The notes beneath the pieces are model-generated. The model worked only from the letters and a program-made list of their open reading frames with translations. It searched no databases and had not been told where the DNA came from. A DNA stretch of 64,000 nucleotides from Liolophura sinensis (lineage: Eukaryota > Mollusca > Polyplacophora > Chitonida > Chitonidae), in assembly GCF_032854445.1 (NCBI RefSeq), contig NC_088307.1:12784017-12848016 (forward strand). Direction: 5' to 3'. A program made the translations under genes and the position numbers. This document shows, piece after piece, positions 35,966-47,366 of this stretch (positions are counted from its first letter, which is position 1; each line of letters begins with the position of its first letter).

Positions 35966-37372
35966 GCTGCCCAGTGCTACTCGTTTTTACGCGTTAACAT
36001 TACACACACACACACACTCACGTGCTTCGTCACGTGACTGAATCTGGAAGTCCAGCGTGTAAACCTGCACCGAGTCCGGGGTACTTACAGTCTCTCTCTG
36101 AGGTTAAAATATAGGTCACGAATCCCAGAACAAAAGCCCCTGGGAACAGAAGCCCTGTCGTCTTATGTAACTAACAAAACATGTACGACAGTCGAAAAAA
36201 ACATTATGTTAAATAATATGTGTTATGTGTTTACGAGAATTACATATAGTGTGACTTCGTTTGCCATATAAAAACTTGCCATCAAGACGTATCTCTGTCG
36301 GGCACTCGGGTTCAACAGCCTTCTTCTCATTAACTCTCTACACATACGTTTTCAAAACAGTATGGTCAAATTAATACTATTATCGAATGCTTGTCGTCAA
36401 AGAAGTATAAGTTTATTCTCCGAAGCATATGCCCCTATACTCAATTTGATTGGTTGACATATTTCAGCATGGCATACAGGTTGTAGCTTACAGTGATTCA
36501 CAATATCATGCCATAAGGTATGCTTTTCGCCTTGGTTTACAAGCATCGTGTGCATTTTTCTGTGTTCACTCTAACAGATGTATTTGAAATTATACATTAT
36601 TTAGAAATTGCAACCAATCTTATTTCAGTTTACGAGAAAAATATCGAATTTTACAAGAAAATTTTCGAATACAAAAAAGAGTAAAAAATCAAAATTCATT
36701 CATTGTCAAAGACATTAATACATATTTTAGATTCTTATTTTTTTTTGACAGTCAATATTGTGTTCTGTGGTAGCATGACAAAGAGAATGTGGCGCCGGTA
36801 TAGGAAAGTAGGCAAGGTATATATTAGACATGTGAATCAAACCCCGTACACTTCTCTGTAAGAAATATTTCCTGTCCAATCTTCTAGATGTATGCGTCGA
36901 AACAGACATTCTTGTACCAGCCGTCAACGAAAAAGGTCAATAATCGCAAGGCCAATTTCCAGAACGATATGTAACACAAACCACTGAAGAACTTAGAAAG
37001 TATATGAAGTAAGAAAATAGGACGAAATCTTGCAGAGAGAAGCAGTCAACAGATTTCAACGATGTTGGAACATCATGAGTGAAAACAGTATTCAAATCGT
37101 GTACCATGCATGCTAGAATATCAGTTGTCGATAACAAAATATGCATCTAAGTTGCGCGTTGATTGAAACTGTTCACACATCTAAGACGTGGATTTAACAC
37201 ATTGAATATACGACCAAAAACTCGAATATGATTTTTGGATAACAAAATATGTATCTCAGCTGCGCTTTGATGACAAACTAAAACAACAGAATGGTTCAGG
37301 CCAAAGATATGTAGTGACTGGAACTTCTGTTTGATGTGCTGTAGGTCGGGAGCGTGATCAATGGCTGAACCA
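35966..37372. other. no gene seen
   Basis: Intergenic. Contains the (CA)n tract just noted. Short frames at 36727-37146 show no motif. Part of 36885-37030 resembles 660-800, 4045-4230 and 45220-45260 (GAAACAGACATT, CAGCCGTCAACCAAA-like blocks), another low-level dispersed repeat. Confidence 0.5.
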
Positions 37373-37652
37373 GAGTGAGTGAGTGAGTGCTTGGGGTTTA
37401 ACGTCGTACTCAACAATTTTTCAGTCATATGACGACTTACCGAAGGCAAGTAAGTCGCCCCGCCCGAGCCATTATACTGATAAGGGTCAACCAGTCGTTG
37501 CACTATCCCCCTTCATGCTGAACGCCAAGCGAGGAAGTTACAACTTCCTCTTTTAAAGTGTTAGGTGTGACTCGATCAAGGATTGATCCTGGATCTACCG
37601 GTCCCGAAGCGGACGCTCTACCAACTGTGCTATCCGAGCCGGTGGCTGAACC
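37373..37652 (-). mobile_element. S2 SINE, internally deleted
   Basis: On the minus strand it has a tRNA-like head (TAGCACAGTTGGTAGAGCGT), the body and the GAGTGCTTGGGG-type end. Relative to 16048-16375 it lacks about 90 bp in the 3' half. It lies directly against the Penelope-like fragment. Confidence 0.85.
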
Positions 37653-37689
37653 AGATGAATGGCTCTTAACCATGCAGGTAGTTTTGCAT

Positions 37690-38480
37690 GTTTTATGTGG
37701 TCCTTATTCAAGGGATGTTTCGATGTTACCTGAGTTTGTCATTAGTAATATTTATATGAAATTCTGCGAAACCATATATCAACAGTAACAGTATACCAAT
37801 GGTTACAAATTCTGGTCCCCTTTTGGCCGACCTATACCTTTTCTCATATGAATACGATTATAAGCAGAAACCATTAAGGAGTAATCCTCACCAGGTCCGA
37901 TCTTTGTCATTCACCAAACGGTATAGTGATGATCTCTTAGTTTTAAACAATCCATATGTAACAAATGTTGTGAAAGATATTTAACCACATTTGCTGGATT
38001 TAAAGGAAACCACAGACTCTTCATATGGTACATCTTATCGGGATCTGTATTTGTACGCAGGCCAAAACGGTTTCTTCGTTCACAAACTTTATGACATGAG
38101 CGATAGCTTCATTTTTGATATTGTAGAGTATCCTTACAATCCTGGCAATATATCGTAGGATCCTGCATATGGCGTGTACATATCTCGTCTTGTAGTATTG
38201 ATTACATTCTGCGTGTTGTGTGACGATATGTGACGTCACAAGTTATTACTGCAAAAACTAGTGGGTCAAGGTTATTCCGTCAAACGCCTTCACTCCAAGT
38301 TTTACAGTGAGTATAGAATTCTCTTGTTAGTAAATATGGTTTCGTACTTTAAATACTTTCTTAGTTCTATGGTGATTTGCGTTATACTTCTTTTTAGAAA
38401 TTGGCCTTGTGATTGTTGACCTGGAACGTCCTTATTGGTTGACGGCTGCATGGTATACGAATGTCTATTTCGACACAGAT
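37690..38480 (+). mobile_element. Penelope-like retroelement fragment (reverse transcriptase)
   Basis: The reading frame carries TNSGPLLADLYLFSYE, then RYSDDLLVLNNPY (catalytic YxDD box), then YRDLYLYAGQNGF and FVHKLYDMSDSFIFDIVEYP. This order is typical of Penelope-like reverse transcriptases, where the consensus runs GTNCAPLLADLFLY, RYIDDV and KLYDKRDDF. A frameshift lies before 37790, in-frame stops fall at about 37982 (TAA) and 38156 (TAG), and another frame change follows near 38240. The element is dead and lacks both its 5' half and any GIY-YIG endonuclease. Similarity to 8670-9160 extends past the coding part. Confidence 0.85.
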
Positions 38481-40067
38481 TTATACTGTTTACTGGAGAA
38501 TAACTGGATACGATTTACCTGTTCAAAAGTCGAAAAATAATGGTTCATATGAGAATAAAGTCGCATTGTAACGATCAAATAATTTGGTAGTTGCGCGAAA
38601 ATGCGGCTAGCATAACTGGTAGAGTGGATAGAAGAGAGATTTGGTTAATATCATGTCGGCCATATTCAATGTCAAATGCAGCTAGAGATGGACTTATGTA
38701 CAAGATTCAATTTCACGTGTAGGTCGAGGAGTCTCTTCTATACCTAGCTATGGGAATAGTTGGCTCTAGGATCTTGTTCGGGTGTTTTGCACAACTAAAC
38801 CTGGTTTCAGGGAACAACGTTGAATACAGCGTGTAAATGTTATCAAATAAACGAACAAATATCTAGCAATTTTTGCAATAAAAATAACTTATAAAATACC
38901 TAACATAAGAAACATATTGATCACATCATATATTAGATACTGATACCGTTATCAAGCATTATTATTAGTAGTAGTAGTATCAATTTTGCTGGATAACGGT
39001 ATTAGTATCTATACCGAAACGTCGCACATTGAACAAATAGAATCAGACCGCCTAAGTTACGATTTTTGCCTATTTGTAAGAAAATGCGAGAAGAAAAATT
39101 CAGTTTGTCGAACTTACAACACATTTTAAATGTTTTTCCTTTACTTAAGTGGCATGCTTGTGACTGATATGTCATGTTAAAAGAAAAGATAGCTAAAGAT
39201 TTTTGCGTGTATTATTCAAAACTAACAATTTTTTTTACCTCTTCCCGAAATAAAGCCACAGTCATTTATAAGAATAGCAAATCCATGTATGTCTTATGTA
39301 TACAGCCACGCCTCTGCTGATTTTCTTGTGGGCTATCAAATTGCTGCATTTTCTTTATCTTCTGCATGACAGTTGGACGATAGTCAAGTGGATCGTTTTT
39401 GTTTAGATTTTGTTAGTTTAACCCATGTGATTTTCGCAGCACATTAGAGAATTTGGTTCTATATTGCGATAACCCACACAATGGTTGCTCTCATAACCGC
39501 TCAAGAACTGAAAATTAATGGCCTTTATCTACCTTTGGCTATTCTTTTGTATGGGATTGTAAACATCCTCTTTATATCTTATGCTCGACAGTTTTTATTG
39601 TATTTATTTCCTTAAAGAACATATACACTCAAAAAGAAACAGAAGATTTGCTACATGTATATCCTTAGTCGACATTACAAGCGTTCCATTGCTTTCAGCC
39701 AGTTATTTTGGAAATGCTGTTAGAATGTTCTGGGTTTCATGCGCTATGAGACAAGGGAGATAACCGTTGGGAGCATCTTACCACACCGGGAAAGTTTCGT
39801 CTATTTTGTTATACGTAACTCTCATATCTGTGCAGTTTGGTGTTTATATGCGATAATAAGCAGATTTTAACATTTTCTTCATCTATGCGAAAAACTTTGT
39901 TATTGACAGAAAGTGTTTGTTTTGGGGTAACAAGTGCACAAACTAACTTTTCTTAATTACAAATTAACGCTGACAGAATTTTTCTCTTTAGATAAACTAA
40001 ATTTCGTCAGCTAACAAACAATTTAAAAACATAAACAATTTGGTGCTAGTGGTTAACGTAAGGATAT
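38481..40067. other. no gene seen
   Basis: AT-rich intergenic DNA. An imperfect inverted pair (GATACTGATACCGTTATC and GATAACGGTATTAGTATC) lies at about 38935-39012, possibly the ends of a very small foldback element. Confidence 0.5.
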
Positions 40068-40198
40068 TTATTTATTTATTTATCTAACTGGTGTTTTACG
40101 CCGTATTGAAGAGTATTTCACTTATACGATCGCAGCCAGATTATGGTGGGAGGAAACGGAACGCTGGCACACTAACCGCCTCGGCGACAGAGGCCCCT
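40068..40198 (-). mobile_element. S1 SINE with internal deletion
   Basis: On the minus strand the first ~35 nt of the tRNA-like head joins directly to the end of the core and the AAAT tail, with the middle ~130 nt missing. Confidence 0.8.
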
Positions 40199-40272
40199 GT
40201 TTACGTTTATACGTGCTTACATGCGTATCAAAGAATTGGTTTTATAACCAGAAAGGAATTCAATCACATTAA

Positions 40273-40756
40273 AGGGGAAGAAAACTTTAACAAAAATGAC
40301 ACGATAGGCTGAAAATGGCACATTTTTTCTATCTGGTGGTGCCGCTACATAATTTTGCGATTTTTTCTCGCCGTACACGTAAAGCTTGAAACCGGCAAAG
40401 CTGGCAAAAATCGCTGAGTCTATGGCGTCCTCTATCTTTAACACCCTGTAATTTGTGCTGGAGGTGTGTTGCCTCTCAGCCAATGAGAGTTGTTAAAATT
40501 GCCGGCTTGTTCGTGTAAACACGGAACCTACGTCCAACATTCCGGTTTCCCGATCGTTAAGCGGACTAGTTCTTAGGTAAAATGGAGTCACCCACAGCGG
40601 ATTTAGGCGCTGACTTTATTTATAATTAAATAAATTAAATAAATTTATATTAAATATAACTTGAGGTGCGTATTAGAATTTTTTATGGCATGCACATGCG
40701 AGGAAAAGTATACTCGTTTCAATGGTATTTGTTTGATATTTAAGTTTTCTTCTCCT
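40273..40756. mobile_element. TTAA-flanked MITE, copy 1
   Basis: Terminal inverted repeats AGGGGAAGAAAACTTTAA and TTAAGTTTTCTTCTCCT are bounded by TTAA on both sides (40269-40272 and 40757-40760). The interior is shared with 61046-61388 (GCACATTTTTTCTATCTGGT, then TTTTTATGGCATG). TTAA target duplications and AGG...CCT ends fit piggyBac- or Kolobok-type non-autonomous elements. It has no coding capacity. Confidence 0.85.
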
Positions 40757-40789
40757 TTAAGTCATCAACATCTATAAATATATCAGTGG

Positions 40790-41168
40790 TAAGGTCTGGT
40801 ATGTCTGGTGGGCTAACCATCTCCGAGGCCTGGTCCCTTCGCATTGTTTTAATGTGATTGTATGTTAAATGTAATGTCAAAACAGCATTTTGTGTAATTC
40901 TAAACCAGTGACGTCTGATAAATTCCAATTAACATCACTGCACATTTTTTTACCCAATTCTGCTTAAGCCATGGTTCTAGGGGGCGTAAATAGCTACTGC
41001 TGATGAACAAATCATCCCCGAGGCTTGGCCCCTTTGTTAAGTGTGAGGACAACACACCATTCTGGGTAAAGATAGACGTGTAATAAACTGCATTTAAGAT
41101 CGCTGTGTTTTTTAACTAATTCTCCTTGGGTTACGGTGCTAAGAACTGTGTACGTTGCTTCTTTTAAA

Positions 41169-41207
<39 letters not shown>

Positions 41208-41910
41208 CATTCGTAACATGACGGCGGTAAATTGACAAGAGGTCGTATTTCACCGGTTGCGGTTGATCATTTGCCAAATGTCGCACTCTCGTGATCGCTC
41301 TGGTTACACTACGCTGTACCTCTTAATTATATTGTATTCCCTCATAAACCAGGATTCTGCTGGTGGACTGAGCACCTCCGAGGCCTGATCACTTTGCAGT
41401 GTTTTGATGTTATTGTGAGTTAAATGTGATAACAACACAGCATTTTGTGGAGTTCGAGACCAGCGATGTCTAATAAATTTCAGTTAACATCACTTATAAT
41501 TTGCTACTGTTCAAGCATTTACATTAACAATTTGAGTAAAAGCCAATCTGAGGTAAACTGACAATTGGCCGTACTTCACCGGTTACGTGTGACCCATTTG
41601 CCAGTTATCACACTGTCGTCGCTGCGCTGTTTTTTCTCTGTGTACTGTACGTCTTATATATTACATATACAGCATAGAGAATAAAACCAAAAAGACTATG
41701 ATCATGCGTATTACTAGTGAACCCCGGCCTCTTATCAGTTCACATCGGTTAGGGCTTTATTCTAACTGTTAATGAAAATTCACACCATGGCTTAAGCAGA
41801 ATTAGGTACAAAAATGTCAGTGATGTTAATTGCAATTCTTTAAACGTCTCCGGTCAAGTGGTACTCAGAATGCTTTGTTGTTATCAGATGTAGTATATAA
41901 TAACATTACA
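40790..41910. repeat. cluster of dispersed repeats and (AT)n
   Basis: At least three related segments in mixed orientation: about 40800-40985, 41340-41510 and 41545-41900. They share CCGAGGCCTG, ACACAGCATTTTGTG and TTCACCGGTTA blocks, and have relatives at 2430-2600, 43560-43830, 46890-47070 and 53740-53830. An (AT)n tract of about 36 bases lies at 41168-41204. Probably an inverted-repeat MITE family. Exact ends could not be set by eye. Confidence 0.5.
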
Positions 41911-42504
41911 CATCCAATAACACATAAATGTCGAAGCTATGTCAACGAGGGTTGTATTCGAGCCTGCGACCTTATCGTCAACCGTAAGCGGTGATTGAGA
42001 GGCTGAAATCAGGGTTTGCCGAAACTCTTAATAGTCTGGTGGGAAATCATCGCATCCCGCCTATCAAAGTAAATTTCCATGAATGGTTAAAACACATAAA
42101 CCCTCACCTGACACGGTGTGACCTAGATTTGACCTCCCTACCTCTCTGGTCTTTGGAGTTACTGAACAACTTCGATTTCAGAGTTTAGACGAAGACTGAC
42201 AGTATGAATATGTTTGTATAATAAATGCGATGACCGTATATGTCGGTGTTCTGGTTTTACTCTCTATACTGTAGTCCTTTACATATTAAAATAATTATGC
42301 AATATAGTAAGTGATTGACTGATTGGTGTTAGTTCTAGAATTCTTCATTTATGTGTAGGCGGTCAGGTTTATAAGTGCCCGATTTAAACCACCGACCTTC
42401 GACAGGTACATAAAAACCTAATGACTTAAGCCGCAGTTGAAACAGCAAGAACTAGATTCGAACTCGCGACGGCATATCGAATACGCCTATTTAATTAAAA
42501 TGGT

Positions 42505-42835
42505 CCCGATGACCTCAGTTGGTAGAGCGTTCGCTTTGGGGGCGGGGGATCCAGGGTCAATCCTGGGTCAGGTTACACCTAAGACTTTAAAAGACGAAGT
42601 TGGCGTTCAGCATTAAGAGCAAGTGCAACAACTGGTTGACAAGTATCCATACAATGGATCGGGTGGGGCTGCTTACTTGCCTTGGGTAAGTCGTCTCAGT
42701 GAAGCAGCACTAGATAAAAGAGCGTTGGAAATCCGTCCGGCAACAAGGAGGCACATTACATGCGCTCTAAGGACTCCTTCGTCGTCATATTGTTAAGTGC
42801 GACGTTAAGCCCCAAGCACGCACTCACTCACCTAT
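42505..42835 (+). mobile_element. S2 SINE, full-length reference copy
   Basis: The tRNA-like head reads GATGACCTCAGTTGGTAGAG with a B box-like GGGTCAATCCTGGG. A long body follows (CTAAGACTTTAAAAGA, GTAAGTCGTCTC, GATAAAAGAGCG) with the tail GTTAAGTGCGACGTTAAGCC. The S2 tail resembles the S3 tail at about 19600. Confidence 0.9.
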
Positions 42836-42955
42836 GATCCAGGCGAAAATCCATCATCAGTGTCCAAATTGTTCATAATTTGTCAATTAAAATTTGCATC
42901 ACAGTTAATTGCACTTTGTAACACGAAGTATATACAGCCCCTGGTCCCGGGTTAA

Positions 42956-43558
42956 GCGAGACCAATCAACAAGAAGAAGACACATTGATTGTCATGAACA
43001 AAGGAAGCTGAAGTAAAGCTGAACACCGCATTAAACCTAGATCAGCGAGACCAATCAACAAGAAGAAGACACATTGATTGTCGTGAGTAAAGGAAGCTGA
43101 AATAAAGCTGAACACCGCATTAAACCTAGATCAGCGAGACCAATCAACAAGAAGAAGACACATTGATTGTCATGAGCAAAGGAAGCTGAAGTAAAGCTGA
43201 ACACCGCATTAAACCTAGATCAGCGAGACCAATAAACAAGAAGAAGACACATTGATTGTCGTGAGTAAAGGAAGCTGAAATAAAGCTGAACACCGCATTA
43301 AACCTAGATCAGCGAGACCAATAAACAAGAAGAAGACACATTGATTGTCGTGAGTAAAGGAAGCTGAAATAAAGCTGAACACCGCACTAAACCTAGATCA
43401 GCGAGACCAATCAACAAGAAGAAGACACATTGATTGCCATGAGCAAAGGAAGCTGAAGTAAAGCTGAACACCGCATTAAACCTAAATCAGCGAGACCAGT
43501 CAACAAGAAGAAGACACATTGATTGTCGTGAGTAAAGGAAGCTGAAATAAAGCTGAAG
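42956..43558. repeat. 89-bp tandem array with two alternating variants
   Basis: Units start at 42956, 43045, 43134, 43223, 43312, 43401 and 43490, a strict 89-bp period, the last unit being partial. Two versions, GAACAAAGGAAGCTGAAGTA-like and GAGTAAAGGAAGCTGAAATA-like, occur in the order A, B, A, B, B, A, B. This shows dimer-level amplification. Confidence 0.97.
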
Positions 43559-43559
43559 A

Positions 43560-43830
43560 CGGCTCGGGCGGGCAGTGACGACATTGTCATATTTGGCAAA
43601 TGATCATAGGCCAACATATTTCCGATGAAATCCGGCCCCTTTGTCAATTTATCTCACGGTTTTATTCTGTCTGTGCATGTGTATGCTTAAAAAGTAGTGC
43701 TGTGGCTGAAGCAAAATTAGGTAAAAATGCAGTGATTATAGTTATAAATGATTAGACGTACGTCACTGTTCTAGTATTACCCCAAAATGCCGCGTTGTCA
43801 TAAACCAAACCGCTTATCCTTTTTCAGGTT
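43560..43830. repeat. dispersed repeat (AAGCAGAATTAGG family)
   Basis: Contains GCAAAATTAGGTAAAAATGC and TAGACGTACGTCACTGTTC, matching the family at 2430-2600 and 41790-41900. Confidence 0.5.
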
Positions 43831-44621
43831 AGGGTTTACAAAGTTTAAATTTTAGGTAGAGTTACATGTATGTGTGTACATTCACACATACAGCATTCTA
43901 GGAGCCAGGGGCCATTTCAACGGATCTTTGAGTATGGGTACAGTGAGAGCTGGATGAGGCGTTTCCAATAGTACTGGAACACAAAAAAAAACTGTAAGCT
44001 AGTATAGTTACATGTAGGTATCGCTATGTCACAAACGCTTGAATATCACCAAATCCTCTCTCTCTTTCTCTCTCTTGCTTCCCATCCCACCCACCCCATT
44101 TCCATAAAAGCTCTCGCCAGTAGGTCTTGGTATATTTATAGAACAGCACGAAAAAAGATTTCACCCACGGATAGACAGCCTGGCTTGAGCAACCTTTCAA
44201 GTAATCGTCTTCCAAAGACTAGGGAATCACTGTGAAGGAAAGCTGGAAAGTACGAACGCATGGACATGTGCAGTACAGACTGCCACCAGCGATAGAATCA
44301 AGCTAATGGCTATCTACTATACATTGACCGGGTCTTATTGCTGTACGGTGTTGAGCAGTATTCTGCATACTCCGCAGAATAAGGTGTGTTGGCGGTTCCA
44401 TTATAAAGCAAAGGGGAATGTTTTGGGTGAAAAAGATTGACACCTAATCCTTCACGAGTAAGGATTATTGTATTTAGCTGTAAGACATTATCTGTATTTC
44501 TGTACGCTCACATTTTTATTAAGATATCCTATGTAAAGCAACTTTAAGTACAGTTAAGTTCTGAGTGTTTGATCAAATATAAATCTCTCAATATTACACC
44601 AGAATTTATATATATTTTTAA
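43831..44621. other. no gene seen
   Basis: Intergenic. A CT-rich tract lies at about 44056-44080. No coding signal. Confidence 0.6.
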
Positions 44622-44887
44622 ATTTATTTATTTATTTGATTGGTGATTTACGCCGTACTCAAGAATATTTCACTTATACGACGGCGGCCAGCATTATGGT
44701 GGGTGGAAACCGGGAAGAGCCCGGGGGAAACCCACGACCATCCGTAGGTTGCTGGCAGACCTTCCCACGTACGGCCGGAGAGGAAGCCAGCATGAGCTTG
44801 ACTTGAACTCACAGTGACCGCATTCATGCGAGACTCCTGGGTCATTAGGCTGCGCTAGCGCGCTAACCAACTGAGACAAGGAGGCCC
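44622..44887 (-). mobile_element. S1 SINE, full length
   Basis: Complete head, core and tail on the minus strand, very close to the copy at 28323-28588. Frames at 44648-44879 are artefacts of it. Confidence 0.92.
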
Positions 44888-45517
44888 CTATATTTTTAAA
44901 GAATTCCTTGTTTTTGGTTAAGATTTATATGAGAAGTGTCCATTTGACCCACTGAAGATTCCATGTACATGTATACTGGAACGATGACTTATCAGAAGAT
45001 ATAACGGCTATAGAACCCATTGCACTGGTGATAACGTCTTGAAATATTGTTCCTGTGAATCTAGTTGTCGAAACAAGCAGAACTACAACTACAACAACAA
45101 GTTAGGAACTGCGCGCTATTACCTGTAGGGGGAAGAATACACACCGATCTAAGAAAAACTTTCGACCTGAAGCGAACTCATTTGTTGTTTAACCATGTTG
45201 TCAGCTCTAGGAGTCAAAACAGACATTTGTATACCAGCCGTCAACCAAATTCAACGTTCCAGATCAATAATTACAGGGCCAATTCACAAATTCACAAAAA
45301 AACGCGAATCTGGTAAGTTTATTTACAGCCGAATTTAACCAACAAGTATTGTTAAAACAAACGAGCCCGACAGGGTAGCTGTAAATTATATTAATACATT
45401 TGTCTTAACGGAAAAAGATTTCAAACTCAGTTAAATCACTGCATATGTCATTTCCTGGTATATGTATCTTAGCACTGAAGACGGACACCACACCAAACTA
45501 CATGTGTGCTCTATCTT

Positions 45518-45590
45518 TATATATTTACTTATTTGATATGTGTTGTTTACGCCCTACTCAAGAATATTCCACTTACACGACGGTGTCATC
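45518..45590 (-). mobile_element. S1 SINE tail fragment
   Basis: The tail and last part of the core on the minus strand end about a dozen bases before an oppositely oriented full copy at 45603. Confidence 0.75.
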
Positions 45591-45602
45591 AGATTGACAA
45601 CC

Positions 45603-45866
45603 GGGGCCTCCGTGGCTCAGTCGGATAGCGCGCTAGCGCAGCGTGATGACCCAGGAGTATCTCATCAATGCGGTCGCTGTGAGTTCAAGTCTAGCTCATG
45701 CTAGCTTCCTCTCCGGCCGTAGAGGAAACAACCTGCGGATGGTCGTGGGTCTCCACCGGGATCTGCCCCGTTTCCTCCCACCACAATGCTGGCCGCCGTC
45801 GTATAAGTGAAATATCCTTGAGTACGGCGTAAAACACCAATCAAATAAAAAAATAAATAAATGAAT
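45603..45866 (+). mobile_element. S1 SINE, near full length
   Basis: Head (GGGGCCTCCGTGGCTCAGTC), B box, core with a ~15-base deletion after the CCGGCCGTA block, and an AAATAAAT tail. Confidence 0.92.
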
Positions 45867-47162
45867 GACAACCAACACAGCTGTTGACATATGTATGGCT
45901 GTTGAAGAACGAAAAAGATGATAATGGTGACATTGACACTGATGCTTTTGATGATAATATTGATGACAATGATAGGTATAATAAAAATGATGACATGGAC
46001 GACGAAGAAAATAAAGTTCCTGGCATTGATCTCATCCAAAGCAGTAAGAAAAGATCTGGCTCTTCGTCTGGCCTCTTTGTGATCGACACAAGAAAAGCTC
46101 CACTTTATTGGCCCGCCTTTGAATGCACTCCCCGGTTAATTTGTCTACAAAATAAAATCCGGATCTCCTAGCTGTTTCGTTGTATCTCGAGATGTTTCGC
46201 ACACGACACAGTCAGGAATACTTAATTTCATAAACTGCCTGTGTAGTAAAACTTTCTTGATTACATTCTTGCGAAACACAGCGAAAATTTCATGAGAGAT
46301 CACTAAGTACAATTCCCAGCTCTGTTGTTGGAAGAAAAGTGTACCGAACCATCCTCTCCAGTGCACAGCAATATCCAGATGAACAACTAGGAGTTGAGTG
46401 GGAGGTTCGTGGGCGTATATTTACGCATACATTTCAATGCCATTTGTATGTGTATATGTAGTCAGAGATCAAGACTGACAGGTGGGCGTGACGTCAAGAG
46501 GCGTGGCATGGCCCTGCTTTCAATCTAGATGTAATCCATGCGCTGAATGACAAGGCCAAGCAGTCTAGGATCTTTGATTCTCATAGGGGCAATACCTAAT
46601 TAATACACACATAAGATACATACCTGTTTTTGTTTATTCGGTTATTTTACCATAGCACCTGGAGGAAACCATCCATTTCGCGCCAGGCACATTTAAAACC
46701 TTCTGTTGGGATTTAAGTCCACTGCTGAGTATGGAGAATTAAATAAAAATAAATAAACAAACAAACAAGCCGCACAAGAACTGGCGAGAGTTGGTTTTGA
46801 ACTCGCAAACTCATTTGCCATGAGATGCCATAGTTATTTCTCAGGGCATCAAAAATCCGTATACATGTATAATCGACTGCGACGGTATACACATCGCATA
46901 CCTCATAAACAAATGATTACATTATAGAGAGTAAAACCGGTGCCAAAAACGACAATGTGTTATCTGGTAAATGGTCACACGTAATCAATGAAACACAGCC
47001 TTTTGTCAGTTTACCTCGGTTACAGTTTTATTCTAACTGTGCATGTATGTGCTTAAGTAGCCTCAAAATCATGAGGAATTTTTCTCATCCTCAGTCCTGG
47101 GACATCGTATTTTGTTAGACAAATGATTAGCCTCATATGTACATGTACATTGAAAAGTGGGC
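45867..47162. other. no confirmed gene; acidic open stretch at 45884-46171
   Basis: A 95-codon plus-strand frame at 45884-46171 begins inside low-complexity GATGAT-rich DNA, giving an Asp/Asn-rich stretch. It then reads less biased sequence. No homology is recognised and the start is next to a SINE tail, so I do not call it. A minus frame at 46145-46366 is equally unsupported. A piece of the dispersed repeat family lies at about 46890-47070. Confidence 0.4.
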
Positions 47163-47366
47163 GGTAGCTGTGAGTTCAAGTCCAGCTCATGCCGGCTTCC
47201 TCTCCGGTCGTACGTGGGAAGGTCTCTCAGCAACCTGCGGATGGTCGTGGGTTTCCCCCGAGCTGTGCCCGGTTTCCTCCCACCATAATGCTGGCCGCCG
47301 TCGTATAAGTGAAATATTCTTGAGTACGGCGTAAAACACCAATCAAATAAATAAATAACTAAATCG
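47163..47366 (+). mobile_element. S1 SINE, 5'-truncated
   Basis: Starts just before the B box (GCTGTGAGTTCAAGTCC), then complete core and AAAT tail. Confidence 0.9.

Noticed and set aside
39581..39763. 60-codon plus-strand frame
   Set aside because: AT-rich, no motif, and no promoter, splice or poly(A) context.
42507..42580. Possible tRNA gene
   Set aside because: The A and B boxes belong to the head of an S2 SINE; no full cloverleaf with an anticodon stem is evident and the body continues for 330 bp.
44648..44879. Small proteins repeated at several loci (also 28315-28518, 47137-47334, 62820-63137)
   Set aside because: The shared peptides are translations of the S1 SINE in different copies and frames.
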